Shown: positions 21,967 to 32,731 of the stretch, one piece after another | Position numbering within the stretch: position 1 is the first letter of the stretch | Layout of the letters: each line of letters starts with the position of its first letter | Assembly: GCA_039621445.1 (NCBI GenBank) | Contig: CP154954.1 | Span: forward strand, 37,743,703 to 37,807,702 | Source of the DNA: Euglena gracilis | Taxonomy: Eukaryota > Euglenida > Euglenophyceae > Euglenales | Reading direction: 5' to 3' | DNA length: 64,000 nt | Program-made: the position numbers and the translations under genes | Notes under the pieces: generated by a model | Databases searched by the model: none | What the model was told of the DNA's origin: nothing | What the model saw: the letters and a program-made list of their open reading frames with translations, nothing else

Positions 21967-23032
21967 ACCACCGAAATGTGGCGCTGGAGGTCAGACTGGC
22001 CTAAAGGCCCTACGACAATGCACGACTTTTCGGCCGTTGCATCGTCCGGGTACGGCCAGAGCAGACCGAAAGGTAAGGCTCGTCGCCGACAGGCCCAATC
22101 TTCCGCCGGATCGACGGATGAGGAGCTTGATGAACCTGCTTCACCTCCTGTGTCTGCGGATGCACAGCTTCTGGACTCAGGATATCCTGACCAGACTAGG
22201 CACCGTTGAAGAGAGGACGAAGAAAATGGCTGCTATTAGGCACCAGAAAGGGTCACTAAATCGACGAATTCAGCCCGTCTTCGTCCGAGGAGAACCTTTC
22301 CACTATGTCCCGGAACATACCTGGACAGCTTGGAACTGGTGCTCACCCAGAGTACTGGCACAGTACTTTGGTGAGGACTGTGTGTTGGGTTTCCAGCACG
22401 GCACGTCCTTTGCCTGGACGTGCACCGTGTGCCACCATGTGCGGCACAACCAACCGCTTGTGCAAGCGGCCGGTGCAATCCACGACGTTCCATCACAGGA
22501 CATATGTTGCGAACTGCGTGGCGCTCGTATGTTGCCAGTGCCTGAACGCCTGGAAGCAAAGCTTGAACTACTCCTACAGTGAGAATGCTCACGACATGGA
22601 TATCCCTGCCTTGCGCATCAACTGTGTAGGGGCCAAGTTCCTGCAGACTGCAGATGGAGCAGTCACGATCATTGTCCCCCAGCACTGGGAGACACTGGAG
22701 AAGTGGAAGAAGGAGTACAAGCAGGTGGAAGGCCGCCTGAAGCACTCCGACTTCCGAAAGGTAGAAAGCCACCGCCACACGGGAATGGCCCGTGAGTTCC
22801 AGATCGACGCTGGGGCAATGCGCGTCGCCTTCGAGGAGCATGCCAGGGTAAGAATGCCTTATCTCTGGACTGATGGCGACTGGGAGACACAGGTTTACCC
22901 ACTGTTCTCCAAGCGTGAGCATGGCGGATACACCTTGCCACTGTGGCCTCCTGAAGAACACAATTTGGTGGACTTCAGAGGTTGGTTGGCGGCTGTATTA
23001 CGGCCCCATACCGCAAGAGCTCGGACAGCGAG
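21967..23032 (+). pseudogene. GE3 ORF2 cysteine-rich part, inverted segment
   Basis: It codes on the plus strand although GE3 is a minus-strand element. Frames give MRSLMNLLHLL, WTQDILTRLGTVEERTK, VLAQYFGED, TCTVCHHVRHN, GARMLPVPERLE and later HTGMAREFQIDAG, ending at VLRPHTARA. This matches GE4 24481-25540. The last 30 percent of the domain is not here but on the other side of the junction at 21920. Frameshifts occur near 22450-22520. It continues the reading region that stops at 39499 on the far side of GE4. Confidence 0.72.
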
Positions 23033-23527
23033 GTACTTTCCCCCCGGGGCAAATGCTGTCGCCGGCAGTTGGTTTTGTAGAGTAGGATTTCCTTTTGCGT
23101 GGTCAGGTTTGACTGGCCATGCGCCCTGCCCAGGTTTGACTGGTCAGAGGCCCCCTCCTTCCACACCCTCCCCATGGGTTTTCCTGGAATGCCCATGGAC
23201 CCAACCCCAAGTACCTTGGGCACACCCAAACTGGGTGGATGGGTTTGCTTGGCAAGGAAACCTGCCAGCCCCAATTTCCCCAGTGGGCTATAATATACTA
23301 TATACCCATAAGCCACCGCAGAATAGGTGAAACCATTTTGCGCGTTTTGGGCTTTTTGGGTCCCCTCCTTTCCTCCCCCACTTTTTTTGAGTGGACCCCT
23401 GTGCGACGGAAAGGGCCCCTATGGATGCGCCAGGGTGCACCTCCCACATACCAGGTCTGTGTCCGAAATCCCTGTGGCCAGAATGCCTGGTCCAAAGGGG
23501 AAACCGGGCATAGCCCTGGGAGGGGGA
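23033..23527 (+). other. GE4 3' non-coding end and PPT, inverted segment
   Basis: This 0.5-kb stretch is the part of the GE4 3' region adjacent to the LTR, in plus orientation instead of minus. It ends with GGGAGGGGGA (23518-23527), the PPT. It begins with GGGGCAAATGCTGTCGCCGG, joined to the GE3 ORF2 segment where GE4 should continue. No gene is present. Confidence 0.72.
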
Positions 23528-23794
23528 TGTGTACCAGGTGTATGCTTCTGTCCCTTTCCGTTGAGGAAGTTAGGATGGAAGCAGATCCTATTAGGATTTC
23601 CTAATGGGTGCCTCTTCTCTCTCCACAGGTGGTATTCTTTTATATTCTGTTTGTCTTTCCTTTTCTCCGGACCGGACTTGGTTATCCAGTCCGTCCTCCC
23701 TGCATTGCTCCGTGCTTTGCTTCTTGGGAAGTTGGAAAAGGGTTTTTACTGTTACTCTGATTTTCAGTTCCCAAGTCGGTGCGCCAAGGCGAAG
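23528..23794 (+). repeat. GE4 3' LTR, first 267 bp (inverted)
   Basis: It begins TGTGTACCAGG directly after the PPT and is about 96 percent identical by eye to the GE4 5' LTR at 39181-39498, but stops at GGCGAAG. The missing tail is at 21921-21961. The LTR has been broken in two, with about a dozen bases lost at the break. Confidence 0.8.
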
Positions 23795-24120
23795 AGAGGA
23801 GTGGGGGGTTGGCTTAGGCCAGAAGAGTTGTGCTGTCTGGAGCCTTAAGGCCTCAAACGGCCGAAAAGAAAAGAAAGGGAAAGGAAAAGAGGCCGTCGAC
23901 CCTGTGCGCTGTGTGTCGCTCGCCCGCGAGAGGGGAGAGGGGAGAGGGGTGTGCATGCATGCGCACGGAATCCTGCACATGGCAGCATCCCGGTGGGAAC
24001 TTACTAGCGGCGAACACCGCAAAGGGTCTTCGAAGGGGTTGTTCGGGCGAATACCCAAACAGGGTGTCAGGCGAATACCTGACGAGGGTGCTGAACGCCG
24101 CATTGGCGCTCACAGACACA
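23795..24120 (-). other. GE4 3' non-coding region (uninverted part)
   Basis: It lies downstream of the GE4 ORF2 stop on the minus strand and matches GE3 21234-21549 with several percent divergence. It contains hairpins such as GTCAGGCGAATACCTGAC at 24066-24083. No coding sequence is seen. Confidence 0.65.
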
Positions 24121-25556
24121 TCACCTGCCTTTATCGGCTGGGCGTTCGCGCACCTCACGCCAGTAGTCGTGTTGGGGGTCCCCTAATGGGTCCTCAACCA
24201 TCTCCAGTTGGCGTGGGGACCGCTGCGGAGCTGATTCAGTCCGGATGGTATTTTGATCCGGAGCGTTGATATCAAAGGATAGGGTCCCCAAGTACTTGAT
24301 CCAACTGTCCGGCAGCTTCTCACTGGTACGGTCAGCTTGATGCTGAAGGTACCGCTGGAGCTGTTCCCAGAAAATTCTGGGCAGCATCACCGGCCAGATG
24401 ATGTAATTCATCCGAGGGTGATTCGCAGGCACCTGCGGGGGCATCCCCGGGATCTGCTTGAAGCTGATGTCATACATCCGGCTCGCTGTCCGAGCTCTTG
24501 CGGTATGGGGCCGTAATACAGCCGCCAACCAACCTCTGAAGTCCACCAAATGGTGTTATTCAGGAGGCCACAGTGGCAAGGCGTATCCGCCATGCTGACG
24601 CTTGGAGAACAGGGGGTAAACCTGTGTCTCCCAGTCGCCATCAGTCCAGAGGTAAGGCATCCTTACCTTGGTGCGCATTGCCCCAGCGTCGATCTGGAAC
24701 TCACGGGCCATTCCCGTGTGGCGGTAGCTTTCTACCTTCCGGAAGTCGGAGTGCTTCAGGCGGCATTCCACCTGCTTGTACTCCTTCTTCCACTTCTCCA
24801 GTGTCTCCCAGTGGTGGGGGACAACGGTGGTGACTGCTCCATCAGCAGTCTGCACGAACTTGGCTCCTACACAGTTGATGCACAAGGCAGGGATATCCCT
24901 GTTGTGAGCATTCTCACTGTAGGAGTAGTTCAAGCTGTGCTTCCAGGCGTTCAGGCACTCGCCACATACGAGCGCCACACAGTTCGGCACATATGCCCTG
25001 TGATGGAACCACGAGGATTGCACCTGCCGCTTGCACACATGCACAAGCGGTTGGTTGTGCCGCACATGGTGGCACACGGTGCACGTCCAGGCAAAGGACG
25101 TGCCGTGCTGGAAATCCAACACGCAGTCCTCGCCAAAGTACTGTGCCAGTACTCTGGGTGAGCGCCTGTTCCAGAATGTCCAGTTATGTTCCAGGACATA
25201 GTGGAAAGGTTCTCCGCGGACGAAGAGGGGCTGAATCCATCGATTCAGTGACCCTGTCTGGTGCCTAATAGCAGCCAGTTTCTTCGTCCTCTCTTCCAAG
25301 GTGCCTAGTCTGGTCAGGATATCCTGGGTCCAGAGCTGGGCATCCGCAGACACAGGAGGTGAAGCAGGTTCATCCTGCTCCTCATCCGTCGATCCGGCGG
25401 AAGATTGGGCCTGTCGGCGACGAGCCTTAACTTTCGGTTTGCTCTGGCCGTACCCGGACGATGCAACGGCCTAATAGTCGTGCATTGTCGTAGGGCCTTT
25501 CGGCTGTCCGCCAGTCTGACCTCCAGCGCCACCTTTCGGTGGTGGTTTCCCATCAC
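24121..25556 (-). pseudogene. GE4 ORF2, C-terminal cysteine-rich part
   Basis: Two consecutive minus-strand frames, 25353-24556 and 24549-24121, give the best preserved copy of this domain. Residues in order are WTQDILTRLGTLEERTKK (possible short coiled coil), VLAQYFGEDCVL, CTVCHHVRHN, LVHVC, a CGEC pair, CINC, a Lys/Glu-rich helix (WETLEKWKKEYKQVE), HTGMAREFQIDAGA and MNYIIWPVMLPRIFWEQLQ. Cysteine spacing predicts zinc binding. An in-frame TAG near 25472 interrupts the link to the upstream low-complexity part, whereas GE3 has TTC-like coding there. I do not recognise the family. Confidence 0.72.
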
Positions 25557-25573
25557 CGCCTTTGGCAGGGGGC

Positions 25574-27293
25574 TTACAGGGTGCAGCCTCCTTTCGGCTT
25601 CGCACTCCCGGAATCAGGAGGCGACGCCTGCGGCTTACTCCTGGTATCAGGAGCCGATGGTGCCGGAGTAGACGTTTGCCGTCTGGGCGAAGCGGGCATA
25701 CTGACCGCTGGGTCCCGCATGACGCTCCGAGGGGTTACCACCCGTTCCTGGGGTTGTTCAGGCGGCCGTCGCCGAACAGGTTCATTCTGTCCGACGAGGC
25801 GTGGCACTGTGGTCGTCACCGGAATCGGTGCTTCCACAGGCGCTGGCGCTCCCAGAAACTCTGCCATTGTCCTCGGGACGGCAGGGAACCTGCGCGGTGT
25901 CGGTGGTCGTGGGGGTATCTCGTCCACTTCCGTTTCGACATCCGGTCTAGGAGGTTGATCCTCCACAACCGTTGGCGCAGGTGCTACGGGAGGTTGATCC
26001 TCCGGTGTAGCCTGTGCGACAGATGGCTCTGTCGGCTGGGGTTCATCCCCTGAAGATGGTTGCACTGCTGCCGGAGATGGGGGTGTGGGGACACCGACAT
26101 CTGGTGTCTCCAAGCCCTCGGAGGCGGAGCTTGACGCTACGCCTCCACCTCGTGGCAATAGGGCAGCAGCCACGGCAGTAATGCCAGTGACCACGGCGCC
26201 GAGCACACGGCCTCCTAATGAGGTGCGTGCTGCGGGGCTGGTAGATTCTTCGAGGATATCCTCGACGACCATACCAGTTACCGCGGCTGGAGGCTCAGCC
26301 GTTGGAACAGGCGTAGCAGCCACAGGTATATCCCCTGCGGGTGCTCCGTCTGGCCTAGGCTGTGCCAGAGTAGGCAGAGCAGCGTAGAGGATATCCTCCA
26401 CGTTCTCACCTACCTCACCTACTCAGCATGTTCCTGGTCTCCACCTACCGGTGGACGGACGGAAGCCGCCGCGGGAGCCGTGGAAACCGATCGTTCCCCT
26501 GCCGCTCGCGGGGCAGAGACGAAGGATACAGCCGTTCCTGTCGGTGACGGCGGCACTGCCTCCAGAATGGTGACGGAGGGGCTGCGGTCGCGTTCCTCCC
26601 GCCGCGGAATCGCGGTTGTGGAAGCGACTGACGCCTCACGTCTCCTTCGCGCCAGAGGTTCATCCTCTGGGGCGATGAATGTGCGCAGATCCTCGGGCGA
26701 CCGGGGATCGTCGGGGTGCCATCGGCATCCCTGGGCATCAGCCAGCCTGTAAAAGGCCAGTGTACTGCTACTGGCGCTGTTGGGCCAGGGTGGCGGCCAT
26801 GATGGCTGCACCCAGGCGTTGGCAGGACTGTTCGGGTCCAGGAAGCCGCGGTAACGCGTGTCTTCCCAGACGTCGAAAAAGCCCTCCTCGAACTCCTGAA
26901 CGCATGCCATAACCAGCATACGCTGGTCGAGGATGGCCTTCGGGTGACACATCAGCGTGAGGAATACCTCCCGGTCGAGGGTACCGCCAAACTGTCGCCG
27001 CAAATGTTCCTCCGGGCTGATATCAGCCAGGTGCCAGTTGGGGCGCAGGTGGCCGAGAATCCGACGACGAGGACCCTCGATGGCGTCACCGTAATCCGGT
27101 GGCAGGCTTTCCATACCAGGCCTATCGTCCTGGAGGTCACGGAGATCTTTATATACACCTCCATGACGTAGGTGGTCCAGGCTCGCCACCAGAACTGCTG
27201 CAGCATAATAATACGCTGCTTGTGGACGCGGCGACTTTTGCCTTGGACATCCGGGGCGTCGCAGCACACAGGCATAAGCACGCGGCGTCCCAT
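25574..27293 (-). pseudogene. GE4 ORF2, central low-complexity and conserved parts
   Basis: The minus-strand frames are 27267-26419 (282 codons) and 26401-25574 (275 codons). The first holds RPGMESLPPDYGDAIEGPRR, EEHLRRQFGGTLD and FYRLADAQGCRW, all repeated in GE3 (49153-49994). The second begins MEDILYAALP and is Ala/Pro/Val/Glu-rich, probably disordered, with GE3 counterpart 39499-40364. Many GGAGG-TTGAT-CCTCC type palindromes are embedded in the coding sequence here. Confidence 0.65.
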
Positions 27294-29607
27294 CTCCAGG
27301 CCCGGGTTATCCCGAGGCGGTGGAGGACTTCCGCGTACGCCGAATCCCCAGAAGTCGACAGGAAATTCCTGGCGGCAGTACTTACAACAGAGGTCATACC
27401 TCTGCGGGTAAGCCAGGGAAACACGCTTAACGCGGAAGGTGGCTCACCAGCCACACCTGGAGGTTGTTGCACCACAACACCTCGATCAGGCGTTCGATGT
27501 CGGGGTGTAGTGGGTAGAATTACCACTGCACGCCGAGGGGTCCGACTGTATGAATGCCGTCTAAGATTGCTTTCAGCCTTCGGGCCAACACACGCTGGTC
27601 CCGAAAACCCAACTGGTGCAGGTAAACGCGACCAGTCGAGTCGCTGAAGAGTCCCCAGTTCTGGCAGGGGTATCCCAGCCAAAACCAGAGCTCCCAGAAA
27701 CCCGGCTGGGCATCCAGCAAGGGTCTGCCACCTTCACCTTCGAAGGCGTACAGATCTATTCCGTAATGGAATAGTCTGACTCGGTTCTCGGTGTGGCGTA
27801 ATACCACATCGATGACTGCTTGTGGAGGAGTGACGGGGCGGTTTCCTGCAACATGGTAATCATGCTGCATTCGCCAGCCTTCGTCCTCCAGCTCCTCCTT
27901 GAACCTGAACATATGCTCAAAGTCCGAGAGGACTTCTGCTGGTTCTTCTTCCTCCTCCCGTGCTGATCCCTTACCTTTACCCTCACCCTTCCCTTTGCCG
28001 GCCACGCCTTTGCCTTCTCCCTTGCCTTTGCCCTCGGCCTTGCCTGTGTCCTCTCCCGTCTGGCGAATACCAGAGGGTGGGGCGCTCGGCGCCGCAGGAG
28101 TCGGTTCGGTTCCTTCCCATTCCATCTCTGGGGATGGACCTGGCCGCTCCGCTGCACGTCGCGGTGATGGCGTGGCTGGGCGCTTGCTAGGAGCCTGGCG
28201 TGGGCTTGGCTTCGACGCAGGGGGTCGCGGCTCCTTCCATGCCGGAGGGATCGGCGGTGGCATAGCGGCAACAGGACGGCTCATCGCCACCTGTGCCTCT
28301 GCCGGTGGTCGTCCAGCCGGGGTATCCTGGCTGGCATCCACCTGCATCGCTACACCGCCTTCCGCGTCCCGTGGGCTGGGTCGCCTGGGCTGTGGGGTAA
28401 GGTTCTCCGTAGTCCTGTCGCGCTTCAGGGTGGCAGGTAATACTGCCACACCTGCCGGGGGCTCACCGGGTAATACCGGGGTTGCCATCCGCAGCTGCGG
28501 CTGGTACGGATGGTATGGGGTGCACCCACGGCCCTGAAGGGCAGCCAGAGAGGCGTAATACCTCGTCCGGTGCTCTTCAGACGCGAATACTGGCTCCTGC
28601 AGGAAATGCCGAGCAAGCTCATGCTGCTCGGTTCCCGGAGGTGCCATGTGATAGTAGGGAGTCTCCTGCCGACGGAGGATATCCCCAGTCTGGACAGGGG
28701 CTGCACTGGGCGGTCGGGCTGCCTCACGGTAGGGAGGTTCATCCTCCACCACTATGGGCACTGCCTGCCTCCGTGGCTCAACGCCAGGGACAGGGGCGAC
28801 CGGTGATGCCTGAGGCATCCAGTGCATGAACATGTGTTGGACGTATGCCTCAGGGGGCACGTCCGACTGTCCGGCTGGGAGCACGCGTGCGCCGCGCGGG
28901 TAATCCGCGTGCGTCGCCTCCCGCGAGACAAATTGCTCCGCTGGCGGCTCGCGCGGTGGCATTCGCTGCGGCGAGGGCGGGCGAGCAAAAATTCTCGTCA
29001 TCCCAGGTGGGACACGCACAGCCTCACCTATCGGTGGGGGTGTGTGCTCACGCATATGCACGGTGTGGGATCCCACCGGCGTCTGCGTTTGCAGCATGGG
29101 CGGCACATACACGCCCAGATCCATCATGATCTCGCCAGGCTCAAATCCGGAATCGGATGCCGACGAGAAATACCGTCTCCCTGTCATCAGGGCCTGACCA
29201 CAGGGACACCACTGAGCCACAGGGGTGTTGGCTACCACCAACAACTGAGCACAGTGTGCATCCCAAAGGGCTTGCACAAAGGGCTCCGTTGGGGGGGGGT
29301 GTGCGCACATACGCATCGCCCGCTCCAACGTCTCCGTAGTGCGGAAGATCATCTCTCCCGCATACGGGGGCCGGCGCAGTCTGCGCTGCGCTGGTGGCCG
29401 AGGTGCCGGCTGCAGGACGGCAGATGGATCTGGTACCGCGTATGCGGACCGGCTGCTGGTACCCGCGGCGAATACCGGGGCTGAAACCCTCTCAGCATGT
29501 GGGGCACCCGGAATCGGGGCCTCAGCATACTGAGGGTACTGTGGGTATGGCGCGCCAGAAGGCTGCGGCCATGGTGGACCTGGTCCAGGTCCGCGCCCGG
29601 GCAGCAT
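27250..29607 (-). pseudogene. GE4 ORF2, N-terminal part (695-codon open frame)
   Basis: The longest open frame of ORF2 in the window runs from ATG 29607 to 27520. It begins MLPGRGPGPGPPWPQP (Pro/Ala-rich) and has RRPPYAGEMIFRTTETLE and CPCGQALMTGRRYF. It continues through a Pro/Arg-rich middle and a Lys/Gly/Glu-rich basic stretch near 28000, then reaches FWELWFWLGYPCQNWG. After 27520 a frame change leads to the C-x2-C / H-x-C region, as in GE1. No signal peptide or membrane segment is seen. The size, position after the chromodomain and conservation in three elements show a real second gene of this family, of unknown function. Confidence 0.72.
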
Positions 29608-29674
29608 GATGCTACCCGAACGACGACGACAACTAAGGGTAACCTTGTTGTCAGTCGCTTTGAGTGCTGGTGCA

Positions 29675-29700
29675 CTGAAAAAGCAAGGCTTCTATCATAA
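29675..29700 (-). promoter_or_regulatory. Candidate 3' splice site upstream of GE4 ORF2
   Basis: On the minus strand GCCTTGCTTTTTCAG lies about 70 bases before the ORF2 ATG, matching the position of acceptor-like sites in GE1 and GE3. Confidence 0.42.
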
Positions 29701-29806
29701 TCAAAAACTCCGTGATAAAGATAGAGAAAGAAGGAAGTGCAGGGGGGGGGGGTATAAACGTGAAACATTCACATAAAACACACGCATTCTCCAAAACGAA
29801 ATCGTT

Positions 29807-31104
29807 TCAAAAAGTGTTTATGTTTATGTCTATGTTATTGCGCTTGTTCCACAGCTTCCAATCCTGCTGGATGTATCCAACAAAACTGGATGCTGGCTCC
29901 CAAGTGTCCTCCTCTGGCCCATACCCTTTCCAGCGAACTTTCCAGTAGTGCACACCCCTGTCGACCTTGTGGTCAATTATCTTATCGACCACAAAGTCGT
30001 CCGTTTCAGGTAATCTGCAACGGGGCTTGAAATATAGGCAGGGGATAGCTTTTCCGTCTGGGGGGCTTGGGTACGGTTTGAAGTCGTCCATATGGACGTC
30101 CTCAATCCCGTTGGGCAAGGCAACTTTATATCGCCCGCTACTATCTAACCTCTCCAAAATTTCGCATGGGCCGAGCCAAAGAGGATCTAGCTTGGAAGAT
30201 TGCATGCGGGTGCGGTTATTCCGTACCCACACGGGGTCACCTGGACTATACACAGGTGTGTTGAAGTTCTGTAAAAACGATTTCAGTTTGTTGGAATGAA
30301 TTTCTGTGATACGTGACTGGACTGCAGAGCGGAGTGATTCCACTTCTGCGAACCACGTTTCACAGCTGACGCTACTTCGGGCGGGTCTCTCCGAGGGGAT
30401 ATCCCCTATGGCCGGAGGATCCCGTCCGAAAACAATTTTGTACGGTGAGTGTGGTAATACCAACCCTGGCAAGGTATTGATGTAAAATAAACACCAATGA
30501 AGAACGGATAACCAATTCTTACCCGAGTCAGCCAGTGAAAGGCGAAGCATATTGACAACAGATTTCACGGCTGCCTCGGCTCTACCATTGTCTTTCGGGC
30601 GGTATATAATGGAAAAATGCTGCAAAATGCCGAGTAAACCGCACAGAGTTGTGAAAAACCACGAAGAGACAAAGTGATCTTGATCACTCACGATTTCGTT
30701 CGGTAAACCCATTAAGCGGTTACATTTCTCCAGGAATATGGATGCCAAAATTTGGGCTGTCAACCCTGCTTTCCGGCATGGAATGGCTACTTTGGTACCC
30801 ACTCAACCGACAGACGGCATCAAAAACGTAATCTTAAATTTTGTCGTCTGATCCTTTGCAAGGTTCAAGTTCGAGAAAGTCCATGCAGAGGGACGTAAAA
30901 ATGTCTGGTGGTACGGGGAAAAAGTCCATCGTACCAGGGGGGGTACCTCTGCACGGTTTCACAGCCTGACAAATTTGGCACCGTTGCGAAATTCGCAAAA
31001 AGCGCGAATATAAATCTTATTCACTCAGGGTTGTGCAACATCTGCGACCCACTAGTGAAAGAAGTTTGGGGCCCCAGGGTGACCATGGTTGTGATAGCTC
31101 AAAA
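29807..31104 (-). pseudogene. pol: GE4 integrase and chromodomain
   Basis: The N-terminal HHCC region is readable at 30850-31104 in broken frames (YHNHG, CQIC, then TSLCMDF with the first catalytic Asp). The frame from 30802 contains VSDQDHFVSSWF (second catalytic Asp) and RPKDNGRAEAAV (catalytic Glu). [12 protein letters not shown] and the chromodomain at 29810-30010 ([29 protein letters not shown]) follow. Between the first Asp and 30802 there is a small deletion-frameshift giving SVG-stop where the family has V-D-R-L-S. GE3 has the identical lesion. Apart from this, the DDE residues and chromodomain are intact. Confidence 0.87.
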
Positions 31105-32731
31105 TCACATCATCAACCAGGTCTTGTGGTATACAATATTTATAACCAGAATCATTCCGGAAATAAGTCGCAATGGTGATAGAGAGTAATTCTCTATGGA
31201 TTCACCATTACGAAGTCTATTCACAATCGTACTATATATAGGGTCACGCGAATGATCCCATTCGCGGAAAAATAGGGGGGTAGGAGTTTCCGTACGCGTA
31301 ATGCGACGGGGTCCGGTAGTGCGTCCACGCCGGCGACTTCCACGCAATGGTGAGATGGCGATACTGCGATACACCCGGGAAACCGTTAGTGAATCGAGCA
31401 TGTTGTCCGCAGCGTCGGATCGACGTGTGAACTGGTCAGCCTCATGGCTGCCATGAAAAGTCGCATCACCCTCATCCGGGTTCCCAGGATAATACCAGGG
31501 GGCTCGGCTGAGAGGATCCGCAACTTTTTGCGTGTGACCTGGGGTATAGATAACCACCAGGTTAAACTGGCTCAAGAACTTATGCCATAGGCATCTGCTG
31601 CCCACTGATGACATGGCCTTGTTTAGGTCCTCGGTGTACCAGTGTTGAAGGCTCTCATGATCCGTCAACACCAGTATCTGGACCAGGCTGCTGGCTATCC
31701 AGCTGCGGAATTTCTGGAGAATAAGCACAATAGCATATGTCTCCTTTTTGCGAATGCTCCATTTAACCTGTCCTTTCCTGTTGTCGCCCTGTAGCTTCCT
31801 GCTGAAGAAAGCCACAGGTCGGAGTTCATTCGCCGCATTATGCTGGCTAAGAACTCCGCCAACAGCGTAATCGCTGCTGTCGACCTCCAGGACATACGGT
31901 TTATATGGATCCGCGATATCAAGAACCACGTTCCCTAGGAGCAAGTCCTTGATTTCATTCAAGGCCTCGCGCATTTCGTCATACCAAATGACTTTTGCGT
32001 TATCGGGTGTCCGATTTTTGAGTTGTCGGGTTAGGGGTACCGCGATTTTCGCGAAATGGTTCAAGTAAATCGCGTAATATTGGGCTAATCCCAAAAATCC
32101 CTTTAAATGCGTTAAGGTCTTAATGACCTCAGGAGTCCATTTCTTAATGGCCTCCATCTTACTGGGTGCGGCTTTACGCTGCCCGTTGCTCAAGATGTGT
32201 CCGCAAAACTAAATAATTTTGCGAAATAGGTGCATTTTGGAACCCTTCACAAAAAGGACATGCTTTTGGAATGCGGTTAATACCGCTCGCACATCGCGAT
32301 AATGCGGGTCGAGGATATCCTCGCCCGATTTCGCGGATGGCGGTTGGGTTCCCACCAGTACATCATCGATGTACGTACACCAGAGCAAACGGTAAATCGC
32401 GCAAAAGCCACTGGATCATGCGTTGAAGCATGGCTGGGCCATTCTTAACACCCATGGGGAGAACCGTCCATTGGTACACACCCTTGGATGTCACGAATGC
32501 CGTGTACGGTTGCGAATCAGGATGCAAATGCACCTGATGGAAACCGTCTTCCAGATCAAAGATTGACCACAACTGGTTTTCCGATTGCTTGGTGATCAAA
32601 TCCTCGATCAGCGGTAACGGGAAGGGGTCATCCTTCGTTTGGGAGTTCAGGTACCGGTAATCCAGCACTAGTCTCCAATTCTTCTGACCAGACTGGTCAG
32701 CGGGTTTGGGCACCACAAAAGCTTGCGATGT
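31105..32731 (-). pseudogene. pol: GE4 reverse transcriptase palm/thumb and RNase H
   Basis: 32716-32363 has WRLVLDYRYLNSQT, FDLEDGFHQVHL and VLPMGVKNGPAM. At 32371-32378 a GTACGTAC repeat, a 4-bp duplication compared with GE3, shifts the frame exactly in the YIDD box. 32193-31105 then covers the thumb (KGFLGLAQYYAIY), RNase H (VLEVDSSDYAVGG, ETYAIV, LTDHESLQHW, HTQKVADPLSR, all four acidic residues present) and the linker to integrase. The piece upstream is separated by an in-frame TGA at 32732-32734, a Trp-to-stop change. Confidence 0.88.

Noticed and set aside
21234-24480. The 690-bp direct repeat (21234-21920 and 23795-24480) as a giant target-site duplication
   Set aside because: The two copies differ by several percent and are simply the homologous ORF2 ends of GE3 and GE4, brought side by side by the nested insertion.
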